Source: RPQJ01 sp963823535
GTDB lineage: Bacteria; Pseudomonadota; Gammaproteobacteria; Steroidobacterales; Steroidobacteraceae
DNA: 64,000 bases
Assembly (NCBI GenBank): GCA_963823535.1
Contig: CAWGLZ010000001.1
Span: 310,001-374,000 of the forward strand
Reading direction: 5' to 3'
The translations under genes and the position numbers were made by a program. The first letter of the stretch is position 1. Each line of letters begins with the position of its first letter. The notes below the pieces were generated by a model. The model worked only from the letters and a program-made list of their open reading frames with translations. It was not told where the DNA came from and made no database searches. This document shows positions 35,907 to 44,625 of the stretch, in pieces.

Positions 35907-38051
35907 TCAGGGATCGTGCCGCCAGGCGATCTCGGCGAACAGCGCCCGGCCCCGGCCGGGAAAGTAACGGTAGTTCCCGAAAGCGTAGTCCGCACGGTCG
36001 GCATAGTCGCGATCGAGCGCGTTGTTCAGGCGGACCGCGACCGACCACCCGGGCGCCACCTGCCAGCGACCGCGCAGGTTCAGCAGTTCGTGGCCGGGAT
36101 AGCGGTGTGCGTTCGCCGCGTCGAGCCAGTACTCGCCGACCACCAGCCACTCGGCCTCGAGGACCACCGGCGAAGCCGGCTGCCAGGCGATGGCGGCGCG
36201 GTGGACGTCGCGCGGAGCGGTGTCGATGTCGTTGCCGCTGACGATGGTCTCGCCGCCCTCCACGGCGCGCGAGAACTCATAACGATGGCGCGCGAACGTT
36301 CCCAGGCCCGACAGTTCGAGGTCCTGCACCGGACGCCAGCGCAGTTCGTACTCCAGGCCGCGGTGGGACGTGCGGCCGTCGCCCACGTTGAAGCCGCTGG
36401 CCTCGCGCAGGATGACGTCGCTCTTGCGCATGTCGAAGAGCGCCAGCGCCAGGTCGAGCGATTCGGAGGTCGACTTGATGCCGAACTCGAGCGCATTCAG
36501 CTGCTCGGAATCGAGGTCGGCGACGCGTTGTCCTCGCTGGAGCCGGTACAGTTCCGTGATCTCCGGCGGGCGGAAGCCCAGCGAGGCGGCCGCATACGCA
36601 ATCACGCCCGGGTGCAGTTCGGCGGCGAGACTGAGTTTCGGCGCTATGTTGACGAAGGCATCGGTCCGATCGGCCGGGCGTGTGTATAGGCAGCCGCTGC
36701 CGCCGCAGGGCATCCCGTTCTCGTCGGTGTTCCCGGCCAGCATCCGGTTGTCGTAGTCGTAACTGACGGACTCGGCGCGGATTCCGCCCGTCGCACGCCA
36801 GCGCTGGCCGAAGCGTCGCTCGCCGTGGAGGTACAGTGCCGCGACGTACGAACGGACCTCGTAGTCGTAGTGCAGCCCCGCCGGGCGGATCTCGATGGCG
36901 GCAGGCGGCGCGCCCGTGGCCGGGAACGGCTGGTCCTCCTCCAGGAATGAGTCTGCCAGTTCGAGATCGAGGCCGGCGATCACGCTCCAGTCCGGGTCCG
37001 CGTGCCAGGCGAGGCTGCTGAGCAGCCCGATGCTCTCCTGTCCATTGCGCTCGATCGGCTTGCCGATCAGGAAGTGCTGCAGGAATTCCATGCGCGAGGT
37101 GCGCAGGTAGGGTCGGAGTTCGAGCTTGCCGGTCCCGGCGACGGATGGCTCGAGCAGTCCCGTCAGGCGCACCGCGCTCGCTTCCCGGTAGGCCTCAGGG
37201 TTGAGGTTCTCGCGGCTCAGCTGGTCACTCCGATAGGCGTCTTTGCCGACGATGAATCCCGCGGTGTCCTGATCGAGCGACGTCGCTGCCAGGTCGAAGC
37301 GTGCGGGCATCTCGCCCCGGCGGAACTCGGCCACGGCATTGAGCTTGGCCTCGTCGTACCCGGAGTCGTCCCGCCAGCCCCCGTCGTGTGCGTACAGGCC
37401 GGCGATCCCGTAGCTCGCATCTGTCGCGGCCGAACTACCCTCGAACTTGATGCGGCCATACGCGGAGGGTCCCGCTTCCAGTCCCGCGGCGCGCGCCGGC
37501 CGCTCAGCCGGTGCGGGCTGCAGGACGTTGACCATCCCGTGCATCGCATTCGAGCCATAGACGGCCGTCCCCGGGCCGCGCAGGACCTCGATGGCGTGCG
37601 CCTGCTCCGTGTTGATCTCGAACATCTCGTTCACGTTGCAGAAGCCGACGGGTCGAATGGGGATGCTGTTCTCGAGGAACAGGAACGCGCCGCAGGAGCC
37701 TGCGCCCGTCAGGACCGGCGAGCGAATGGCCGTGAGGCTTTCCTGGCCGCTGCCACGCTGGATCATCGCGCCCGGCGTGCGATTCAGGATCTCGGCGTGA
37801 TGCGTGGACCCGACGAGCACGATCGCATCGCGGTTGACCGAGCCGAGGCTGAGCGGGATCGACAGCTGCGCCACCGGCTGCCGCACCGCGGTGACGACGA
37901 TCTCCTCGAGCGCCGTGGCCGATGCACGCGGGTCTGCTCCGATGCAGGCCAGCATGGCCGCGACGGCGAACCGGATCCTGCCCCGCGCGGCCGTCGCAGG
38001 TGGGTGCGATGACCAGGGCGCGGAGACGGCGGGCGGGTGATGCAGGCTCAT
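35907..38051 (-). CDS. TonB-dependent outer-membrane receptor
   Basis: 714 residues. After a signal region comes a TonB box-like segment (ALEEIVVTAVRQP) and the plug domain, with ILNRTPGAMIQRGSG, IEVLRGPGTAVYGSNAMHG and VNVLQP typical of the plug; then a 22-strand-type barrel ending ...ALFAEIAWRHDP with a C-terminal segment that fits the receptor family (FGNYRYFPGRGRALFAEIAW). Paired cysteines in the plug (GSCGAFLF, GFCNVNE) may form disulfides. Ligand unknown; no heme or cobalamin gene is beside it. Convergent with the outer-membrane gene, 13 bases apart. Confidence 0.85.
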   Translation of the reverse strand: MSLHHPPAVSAPWSSHPPATAARGRIRFAVAAMLACIGADPRASATALEEIVVTAVRQPVAQLSIPLSLGSVNRDAIVLVGSTHHAEILNRTPGAMIQRGSGQESLTAIRSPVLTGAGSCGAFLFLENSIPIRPVGFCNVNEMFEINTEQAHAIEVLRGPGTAVYGSNAMHGMVNVLQPAPAERPARAAGLEAGPSAYGRIKFEGSSAATDASYGIAGLYAHDGGWRDDSGYDEAKLNAVAEFRRGEMPARFDLAATSLDQDTAGFIVGKDAYRSDQLSRENLNPEAYREASAVRLTGLLEPSVAGTGKLELRPYLRTSRMEFLQHFLIGKPIERNGQESIGLLSSLAWHADPDWSVIAGLDLELADSFLEEDQPFPATGAPPAAIEIRPAGLHYDYEVRSYVAALYLHGERRFGQRWRATGGIRAESVSYDYDNRMLAGNTDENGMPCGGSGCLYTRPADRTDAFVNIAPKLSLAAELHPGVIAYAAASLGFRPPEITELYRLQRGQRVADLDSEQLNALEFGIKSTSESLDLALALFDMRKSDVILREASGFNVGDGRTSHRGLEYELRWRPVQDLELSGLGTFARHRYEFSRAVEGGETIVSGNDIDTAPRDVHRAAIAWQPASPVVLEAEWLVVGEYWLDAANAHRYPGHELLNLRGRWQVAPGWSVAVRLNNALDRDYADRADYAFGNYRYFPGRGRALFAEIAWRHDP

Positions 38052-38138
38052 CGAGGTCGATTATCCAACATTGCCGCGCGGGTCGGTGCGCGCCAAGCGT
38101 TTGCTAGTATCGCGGCCACGCGATCCGGAGCGATGCAC

Positions 38139-40388
38139 ATGCTGAGTCGATACGTCCTGCTGGCAACCGTCGTCTTCGGCCTCGCGGCACCCACCGCGAT
38201 ACAGGCGGCTACCGCGGTTCAGGCGTCCGGGGATGCACGCAGCGCGGCCGAGCCGGAGCGACCGCGTATCGGCCTCGTGCTGAGCGGCGGCGGTGCGCGG
38301 GGCGCGGCACATGTGGGCGTAATTCGAGCGCTGGAGGAACTGCGGATTCCCATCGACGCCGTGGCTGGAACCAGCATGGGCGCAGTGGTCGGCGGGCTGT
38401 ATGCCGCCGGCCTGAGCGGCGCGGACATCGAGAACCTGTTCCGCGAGCTCGACTGGCAGGAACTGCTGCGCGACCGGGCCCCGCGGCGCGAGCTCGTCTT
38501 CCGGCGCAAGCAGGACGACCGCAGCTTCCTCGCGCGAGGCGCCCTCGGCTTTCGTCAGGGCGAGGGCGTGGTGCTGCCGCTCGGTCTCGTCCAGGGCCAG
38601 AAGATCACACAGCTGCTTCGCGATGCGACACTGGGCGTCGCGGAGATCGAGGATTTCGACCGGCTGCCGACGGCGTTTCGCGCGCTCGCCACCGATCTCG
38701 AGACCGGCGAGCCCGTGGTCCTGAGCAAGGGGGACCTGGCGACGGTGCTGCGCGCGAGCATGTCTGCCCCCGGCGTGCTGGCACCAGTCGAGATCGGCGA
38801 CCGCCTGCTGGTGGACGGCGGTCTCGTGGACAATCTCCCCGTCAGCCTGGCGCGCCAGATGGGCGTGGACGTGCTGATCGCAGTGGACGTCAGTTTCCCG
38901 CTCGCGACGCGCGACGGACTGGAGTCTCCGCTCGACGTCACCAACCAGATGATCGGCATCATGGTCCGGCGCGGCACCATGGAGTCGCGTGCCGAACTGA
39001 CCGGGCGCGATGTCCTGATCGAGCCGGAACTGGGACGCATGACCGCCGTGGATTTCGACCGCGTGCCGCAGGTGATGACCGCCGGGGAGTCCGCGGTCGG
39101 CGCGGTGCGACCGCGGCTCGAGGCCTTTTCGCAGTCCCGCGGGGATTACGACAGCTACCTGGCCGGGCGGCGGCGCGTCCACGACCCCTCCGAACGCCTG
39201 GCGTTCGTGCGGGCAGGCCCCAGGTCGCAGGAAGACGCGGCGCGGATCGAAGCCGTCTTCGGCGGACTCGCGGGCGATCCCCTCGACATTGAGGCGCTGC
39301 AGCGCAAGCTCGGCCGCCAGTACGGACTGGATCGTTACGAGGCGCTGGACTACCGGCTGGTCCGCGAGGACGGTGCGCTCGGGCTCGAAGTCGACGCACG
39401 CCGCAAGTCCTGGGGGCCGAATTTCCTCCGCCTCGGCGTGAGCGTGGAACAGGACTACGACGGCGGTGCGGCGGCCAATGCCGGGCTGCGGGTGCTCATG
39501 ACCGGACTCAACCGGTATGACGCGGAGTGGCTCACCGACGTGCAGCTCGGCGAGGAGCCGCGTTTCTTCACGGAGTTCTTCCAGCCGCTGTCGCTGACGA
39601 GCGACCTGTTCATCGCGCCGAGCGTCCGCTACGAGATGGAGACCCTGCAGGTGGTCGAGGAGGGCGACCGGGTCGCACGATACCGGGTGCGCGACTCGGA
39701 ACTTGCCGTCGCGATCGGTGCGGAACTGTCGAACTGGGGCGAGGTCCGCCTCGGGCTCGCGCGCGGCGACGGCAGCAGTCGCGTGCTGGTCGGCGATCCC
39801 GGGCTCCCGCAGCAGGAGTTCGACCTCGGCGCCGGCTTCCTCATGTTCGGCTACGACCGACTCGACAGCGCCTACTTTCCCCGACATGGCCAGGCCTTCC
39901 GCGCGGCCTGGCGGGCCGAGCGGACGTCGCTCGGTGCGAGCGACGATGCCGACCTGCTGCAGGCGGAATGGCTCATCGCGCGATCCCACGAGCGCTACAG
40001 CGTCGTCCTCGGCATCGAGGGCGGATCCGCGCTCGATGATCGCGTCGTATCGCCGCAGCAGCTGTACACGCTCGGCGGATTTCTCGAGCTGTCCGGGCTG
40101 CCGGCCGATGCCGTCGCAGGGACGCAGTACGGGCTGGCGCGGGCCATCGCCTATCGACGCGTCAGCCGTGGTGGAACGGGTTTCTTCGAGTTCCCGGCGT
40201 ACCTGGGCGCCTCGATCGAGGCGGGCAATGCCTGGCGGACGCGCGACGACGTCGACTGGGGCTCGCTGGAGATGGGCGGCAGCGTGTTCCTCGGCGCGGA
40301 AAGTCCGCTCGGCCCCGTTTATCTCGCTGCGGGTTTCGGCGAGGGCGGAACCCGGGCGTTCTACCTGCTGCTCGGCCGCACCTTCTGA
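38139..40388 (+). CDS. Patatin-like phospholipase with beta-barrel, PlpD-type (type Vd autotransporter)
   Basis: 749 residues. ATG 38139 is chosen over 38133 because GGAG (38127-38130) is eight bases away. Signal peptide, then a patatin domain with GLVLSGGGARGAAHVG (oxyanion loop), GTSMG (serine nucleophile) and LLVDGGLVDN (catalytic aspartate), residues ~45-330. A POTRA-like domain follows (DIEALQRKLGRQYGLDRYEA), then a 16-strand surface-antigen barrel ending ...TRAFYLLLGRTF. Length and domain order match PlpD of Pseudomonas (patatin-POTRA-barrel, about 730 residues), in which the lipase is exported through its own barrel. Confidence 0.88.
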   Translation: MLSRYVLLATVVFGLAAPTAIQAATAVQASGDARSAAEPERPRIGLVLSGGGARGAAHVGVIRALEELRIPIDAVAGTSMGAVVGGLYAAGLSGADIENLFRELDWQELLRDRAPRRELVFRRKQDDRSFLARGALGFRQGEGVVLPLGLVQGQKITQLLRDATLGVAEIEDFDRLPTAFRALATDLETGEPVVLSKGDLATVLRASMSAPGVLAPVEIGDRLLVDGGLVDNLPVSLARQMGVDVLIAVDVSFPLATRDGLESPLDVTNQMIGIMVRRGTMESRAELTGRDVLIEPELGRMTAVDFDRVPQVMTAGESAVGAVRPRLEAFSQSRGDYDSYLAGRRRVHDPSERLAFVRAGPRSQEDAARIEAVFGGLAGDPLDIEALQRKLGRQYGLDRYEALDYRLVREDGALGLEVDARRKSWGPNFLRLGVSVEQDYDGGAAANAGLRVLMTGLNRYDAEWLTDVQLGEEPRFFTEFFQPLSLTSDLFIAPSVRYEMETLQVVEEGDRVARYRVRDSELAVAIGAELSNWGEVRLGLARGDGSSRVLVGDPGLPQQEFDLGAGFLMFGYDRLDSAYFPRHGQAFRAAWRAERTSLGASDDADLLQAEWLIARSHERYSVVLGIEGGSALDDRVVSPQQLYTLGGFLELSGLPADAVAGTQYGLARAIAYRRVSRGGTGFFEFPAYLGASIEAGNAWRTRDDVDWGSLEMGGSVFLGAESPLGPVYLAAGFGEGGTRAFYLLLGRTF

Positions 40389-40457
40389 CGGCAGGGGCAG
40401 GGTACGGCGCGCGGCCGTCGCTGTATGATGAACGGACGACCGCCGTCCGGACCTGTC

Positions 40458-40700
40458 ATGGCCACTTGTCACGCCCACAATCTCCGCGAGCCACTGCCGA
40501 CCGAGCGCCCGTTCGGGATCCGCGTGCGACTGCGCAAGGGCGACCCGTTCCGTGCGTTGCTCGGCGACGAATGGACGCGCGAGCACTGGTTCGCCTCGCG
40601 CGCGGAGCGTGACGCGATGCTCGGGCAGATGAGTGGACGCTACGTCTACTTTCGCCCGGGGGACCAGCCGGCGCTCGATTTCGAGGCTCTCGATCCCTAG
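40458..40700 (+). CDS. Small conserved hypothetical protein
   Basis: 80 residues from the ATG at 40458 (MATCHAHNLREPLPTERPFG), chosen because the compact, charged domain starts there; ATG 40425 is in frame upstream. No signal or membrane segment. Ends ...DQPALDFEALDP. The TAG stop shares four bases (CTAG) with the stop of the convergent kinase gene. Function unknown. Confidence 0.55.
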   Translation: MATCHAHNLREPLPTERPFGIRVRLRKGDPFRALLGDEWTREHWFASRAERDAMLGQMSGRYVYFRPGDQPALDFEALDP

Positions 40701-41368
40701 GTTCCGCCGCGGTCGCCCGCACCTTCGCGGTCCGACCAGCCCAGCACCGACCGCGTCAGGAATCGATACACCGGCTTCCCGGTGCGCGCCCACGTGGCCG
40801 CCAGGGGCGAGCGGTGCGCGAGGATGGCCCGCTCACGAGCGGTGAGGTGCCCGGCGCAGTAGGTGCGCTTGTGCTTCAGCAGGTGCCGGAGATCGTCGTA
40901 CGCCAGCATCCTGAACAGTCGCCCCCGGTAGCGCGGGCGCATCGCCAGCTGGAAATCCACGAGCGCAGGCCGGCCCTGCGGCGTCACGAGCCAGTTCGGT
41001 TCCTTCGCGAGGTCGTTGTGCAGCACGCCGGCGGCGTGGAGCCGGCGCAGCAGGCGCAGTGCCTCGCGGAAGTACCGCGGTTCCACGCCTCCCGCCCGAT
41101 GGAGGGGTACGCCGGGAACCCATGTTCGTCGCAGGCACCGGCCGTCCCAGTTCACCAGCCGGGGTACGCCGGGCACCTTGCGCAAGGCCTTCAGGGCGCG
41201 CGCCTCGCGGGCCGCGAGTCGTCGCGCCAGCCAGCCGACGGCGGGCGCGGCCTGCGTCGTGTCGCGCTCGACCCACTCGCTCGTGCCAGCACCCGGCTCG
41301 GCGGGACGACGTCGAACGACGCCGAAGAGGTCTCGCTTGAGGAGGGACCCGTCGCCGGCTTCGGTCAC
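40697..41368 (-). CDS. Small RIO/KdkA-like kinase
   Basis: 223 residues from a GTG at 41368 that overlaps the previous stop (GTGA). Kinase-fold motifs: EARALKALRKVPGVPRLV for the helix C region, LHNDLAKEPNWLV (catalytic HxD...N pattern, ~residue 140) and LVDFQLA (metal-binding DFG replaced by DFQ). This is the compact aminoglycoside-phosphotransferase/RIO/KdkA-like type that often modifies lipopolysaccharide sugars or small proteins. Substrate not determined. It is coupled to an isoprenylcysteine-methyltransferase-like protein, so a membrane-lipid role is plausible. Confidence 0.65.
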   Translation of the reverse strand: MTEAGDGSLLKRDLFGVVRRRPAEPGAGTSEWVERDTTQAAPAVGWLARRLAAREARALKALRKVPGVPRLVNWDGRCLRRTWVPGVPLHRAGGVEPRYFREALRLLRRLHAAGVLHNDLAKEPNWLVTPQGRPALVDFQLAMRPRYRGRLFRMLAYDDLRHLLKHKRTYCAGHLTARERAILAHRSPLAATWARTGKPVYRFLTRSVLGWSDREGAGDRGGT

Positions 41369-41967
41369 GGCAGGGTCACGAGGGTGGGGATCGCGCCTGC
41401 CACCTGCAGGGCGTCCGCGAGTCGCAGCAGCGCGTAATAGCCGAGCAGCGAGCCTGCATCGAGGAAAGCCTTCCAGAGCACGCGCGGACGCACCTCCAGC
41501 GTCTCCGGTACCCGGTAGGTCGACCAGGTCGGAAGAAAGGACCGGGCGCTGGCCCTGAATCGCTCGAAGACCGGGCCGTGCACCGCGAGCAGGTGGGCGT
41601 CCTCCTCGCGCGCCGCGGCACGGTAGACGGCGCCGAACACGGCCAGCAGTCCCAGGGTGATCGTCAGGCTGCAGGTCGTGAGACCGACGCCGGCCATCGC
41701 CAGCAGCGACAGCGCATACAGCGGATGGCGCAGCATCGAGTAGGGCCCCACCTGCACGACGCGCGAGTCCTTGAATCCGGCGATGAACACCGAGGTCCAG
41801 ACGCGACCGAGCGCCGCGCACGCGATGCAGGCGAAGCCGGCCAGTTGCAGCGCCTCGCCGGCGAGCCCGCGGGCCCAGGGACGGTCCGAAACGGCCACGA
41901 GCAGCAGCACGGTGGCCAGCAGCATGGCCGTCATCCGCAGGCGCGGTGTGCTTCGCGAGGTCGACAT
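41365..41967 (-). CDS. Isoprenylcysteine-methyltransferase-like membrane protein (ICMT/PEMT family)
   Basis: 200 residues with four or five predicted membrane segments (AMLLATVLLLVAVS, LQLAGFACIACAALG). The family's C-terminal motif is present: VVQVGPYSMLRHPLYALSLL and later AAAREEDAHLLAVHG (RHP and EE motifs for SAM and substrate binding). Bacterial members methylate lipids or other small acceptors; the substrate is unknown. It heads the two-gene operon with the kinase. Its start lies 33 bases from the divergent marC-like gene, so both promoters share that gap. Confidence 0.7.
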   Translation of the reverse strand: MSTSRSTPRLRMTAMLLATVLLLVAVSDRPWARGLAGEALQLAGFACIACAALGRVWTSVFIAGFKDSRVVQVGPYSMLRHPLYALSLLAMAGVGLTTCSLTITLGLLAVFGAVYRAAAREEDAHLLAVHGPVFERFRASARSFLPTWSTYRVPETLEVRPRVLWKAFLDAGSLLGYYALLRLADALQVAGAIPTLVTLP

Positions 41968-42000
41968 GCGGCGATTCTAGCGGCCGGTTAGAGTGCGCAC

Positions 42001-42699
42001 ATGAACTGGCTCACCGCATTTCTCGGATACACGGCCGGGGCCGTGCTCGCGATCCTGCCCATCGTCAACCCGCTGGGCGCGGTGCCCCTGGTGATGACGG
42101 TTGCGTCGCACCTGCCGGAGGAAGAGCGCCAGCGGCAGATCCGGCGTGCCTGCGTCTATACCTTTGTCCTGATGGCGAGCTTCCTCGTCGCGGGCAGTCT
42201 CATCATGAACTTCTTCGGGATCTCGATGCCCGGTATGCGTATCGCGGGCGGCATGATCGTCGCGTTCCTCGGCTTCCGGATGCTGTTTCCGAGCGCGCCC
42301 ACGGTCGCGAGCGAAGTGGCGGCCCGGGGCGAGATCAAGTACGACATCGCATTCACGCCGCTCGCGATGCCGGGACTCAGCGGTCCGGGCACGTTCGCCG
42401 TGGTCATGAGCCTGTCCTCGCAGGCAACGGCGCGGCAGGGCTGGGACCGGATCGCGGATTTCCTCGGCGTGGCCACCGGCATCTTCCTGGTCGCGCTGCT
42501 CTCGTGGTTCGTGCTGCGGGGCGCGGAACGCTTCAACCGCCTGCTCGGTGCCACGGGCATGGTCGCGCTCACCCGCCTGATGGGATTCCTGATGATCTGC
42601 ATCGGCGTGCAGTTCATCATCAACGGACTCATGGTCGTCGTTGCCGATCCCCTGCTGTGGTCGGGGCTCGCCGAGGCCCTGCGACAGGGACTCGATTGA
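42001..42699 (+). CDS. MarC-family integral membrane protein
   Basis: 232 residues, six predicted membrane helices. Family motifs: NPLGAVPLVMTV near the N-terminus (NPxGxxP), FLGFRMLFPS, FTPLAMPGLSGPGTFAVV (the conserved PxxAxPGxxGPG loop, ~118-135), and a C-terminal RLMGFLMICIGVQFIINGL. The role of MarC proteins is unsettled; some act as small-molecule transporters. Normal length for the family. Confidence 0.88.
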   Translation: MNWLTAFLGYTAGAVLAILPIVNPLGAVPLVMTVASHLPEEERQRQIRRACVYTFVLMASFLVAGSLIMNFFGISMPGMRIAGGMIVAFLGFRMLFPSAPTVASEVAARGEIKYDIAFTPLAMPGLSGPGTFAVVMSLSSQATARQGWDRIADFLGVATGIFLVALLSWFVLRGAERFNRLLGATGMVALTRLMGFLMICIGVQFIINGLMVVVADPLLWSGLAEALRQGLD

Positions 42700-42776
42700 C
42701 GAGTGGCAGGACTCCCGGATGCGCCCGCAGGCGCGCCGACCCTGCGCGTGCGTCGCGCGGCCGCGAGCCGTCCTGA

Positions 42777-43598
42777 TCACTCAGGCGGCGGTGCGCCCGG
42801 TGCGGGATCCTCCATCGGATACGTCGTCGCCCCCTCGCCAGCGGGTACCGTCGGGGCGACGGGCGCGGGTGGCGGTGCGATGGCCGGTCCGTCTGCCGGA
42901 GCCGGTGACGTCGTGCCAACTGTCGCCCGATCGAGTGCCTGCGTGAAGGCAATGGCCGGCGGTGGCGGCGCGGCCGCCTGTCCTTCGAAGATCTGCGAGG
43001 CGAGAATTCCCGAGACGCCGTAGGCCGAGGCGTTCGCGCCGTCGTCGACCGCGATCACGCTGCCGTCGAGGGCCACCCCGACAAAGATCCCTTCGCTGCG
43101 GGAGTACGCCAGCACCTGGGCTTTCAGGGTTGCATCGGTCGCCGCGGCCGCTGTGCGACCGATGGGTCCGGCCGCGACGCTCGCGTCGGCGCCCAGCGTG
43201 ACCTTGCCGCCTGCGATGCCCTCGACACTCTTGCGGGACATCAGCACGAACACGACGTCCGTCGACTGGACGCCCCACTGGAAGCCGATGTTCGCACCGC
43301 CGAGCGTCACGAACACGGGGTTGCTCCACGAGCCATCCGGTCGACGCACGGCCATGACGCCTTTGCCGCCGCGGCCGCCGATGATCAGCGCTCCCTTGAT
43401 CACCCTCGGGATCACGACGATGCCGTAGGCTCGCTCGAGCAGCCACGTCGGGATGGCCTGCTCGGACAGGTTCGAGAAGGTCTCGAAGACGCGGCGCGAC
43501 TCGTCGAGCCGCTTGTCGGTGGTGGCGGATGCGTGGCTCGCCGGGCTGGCAAGCACGACGGCGAGCAGGGAGAGCAGGAGGGCGATGGTTCGCTGCAT
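42777..43598 (-). CDS. SYLF (Ysc84-like) lipid-binding protein
   Basis: 273 residues: signal peptide (~1-24), SYLF/Ysc84 domain with LERAYGIVVIPRVIKGALIIG and GGANIGFQWGVQSTDVVFVL (~50-205), then a disordered Pro/Ala-rich tail. SYLF domains bind phosphoinositides in eukaryotes; the bacterial role is not known. Stop and start are clean; it is convergent with the marC-like gene 77 bases away. Confidence 0.85.
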   Translation of the reverse strand: MQRTIALLLSLLAVVLASPASHASATTDKRLDESRRVFETFSNLSEQAIPTWLLERAYGIVVIPRVIKGALIIGGRGGKGVMAVRRPDGSWSNPVFVTLGGANIGFQWGVQSTDVVFVLMSRKSVEGIAGGKVTLGADASVAAGPIGRTAAAATDATLKAQVLAYSRSEGIFVGVALDGSVIAVDDGANASAYGVSGILASQIFEGQAAAPPPPAIAFTQALDRATVGTTSPAPADGPAIAPPPAPVAPTVPAGEGATTYPMEDPAPGAPPPE

Positions 43599-43709
43599 CG
43601 GGACTCTTTGTCAGTGGCGTCTGAAGCGGCGATGTTAACAGAACGGGCTGGGCGGAGCTTCCTGCGCCGGGTTATCCTCGCCGCCACAAAAGGGCTGAAA
43701 ATCAGAGAC

Positions 43710-44603
43710 ATGACGCGATCCAGGCTGGTCACCGCCATGATCCTGCTGGGGTGTCACCCGGCTGCCGGTGCAATGACAGTTGCCGAGGAGGTACTCGCCG
43801 CGGACGCCGCCTTTGCGGCCCGGTCCGTCGAGGCGGGGCAGCAGGTCGCGTTCAGCGAGACCCTGGCCGACGACGCGATTCTCTTCCGTCCGGACCCTGT
43901 TCCGGGCCGTGAGTGGCTCGGTTCGCACGAGCCGGCGACGGGAAACCTCAACTGGGTGCCCGCGGCGGCGGCGGCCTCGTGTTCCGGCGCGAGTGCAGTC
44001 ACGACCGGGCGCTGGCAGTACACGAATGCGGCCGGCGGCGAGCCGGTCGAAGGTCATTACCTCACGGTCTGGCGGCGCGACGGTGACGGCGAGAACGACG
44101 TCACCTGGCGCGTGGTGCTCGACCACGGCATCGACCATCCGAGCGAGGCTGCGCCGTCCGAACCGCTCGCGGCGGTCGTCGAGGGCCTGTGGCCGGCCAG
44201 CACCGGCGCGCCCTGCACGGGGGAAGGGTCGCTGCCGGATCTCGTGAAAGCCGAGCAGGCCTTGAACCGCTGGATCGGTCGCAAGGGGTTGCCTGCCGCT
44301 TTGCGGCGAGCGGCGGTGCCAGGCGCGTTGGCGTACCGGGATGATTCCGCGCCGATGCGCATCGACGAGGACTGGCCGTCTGTCGACGCGCAGTTCGGCC
44401 GGCGCAGCGAGGCCCGGTCCGCCGGTCACATCGTCGACGGTGCGTCCGACCTGGCCGCGACCTACGGGACGATCGTGGCCCCGGCTGGCGAGGCGGGTGC
44501 CGTCAGGAAAGTGCTCTACATCCGGATCTGGCGGCGCGATGGGCAGCAATGGCGGGTGGCGATCGACATGGAGACGCCCTTGCCGCTCGCGCCGGAATCT
44601 TGA
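43710..44603 (+). CDS. Exported protein with tandem NTF2-like/DUF4440 domains
   Basis: 297 residues from ATG 43710 with signal peptide (...LVTAMILLGCHPAAGA). Two NTF2-like halves: residues ~25-150 (AADAAFAARSVEAG... LTVWRRDGDGENDVTWRVVL) and ~190-297 (LVKAEQALNRWI... IRIWRRDGQQWRVAIDMETP). The repeated WRRDG..WRV ending in both halves supports a duplication. No catalytic residues assignable. Divergent from the SYLF gene. Confidence 0.65.
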   Translation: MTRSRLVTAMILLGCHPAAGAMTVAEEVLAADAAFAARSVEAGQQVAFSETLADDAILFRPDPVPGREWLGSHEPATGNLNWVPAAAAASCSGASAVTTGRWQYTNAAGGEPVEGHYLTVWRRDGDGENDVTWRVVLDHGIDHPSEAAPSEPLAAVVEGLWPASTGAPCTGEGSLPDLVKAEQALNRWIGRKGLPAALRRAAVPGALAYRDDSAPMRIDEDWPSVDAQFGRRSEARSAGHIVDGASDLAATYGTIVAPAGEAGAVRKVLYIRIWRRDGQQWRVAIDMETPLPLAPES

Positions 44604-44625
44604 CGCCGGTCGGCTGCGGGACGGA

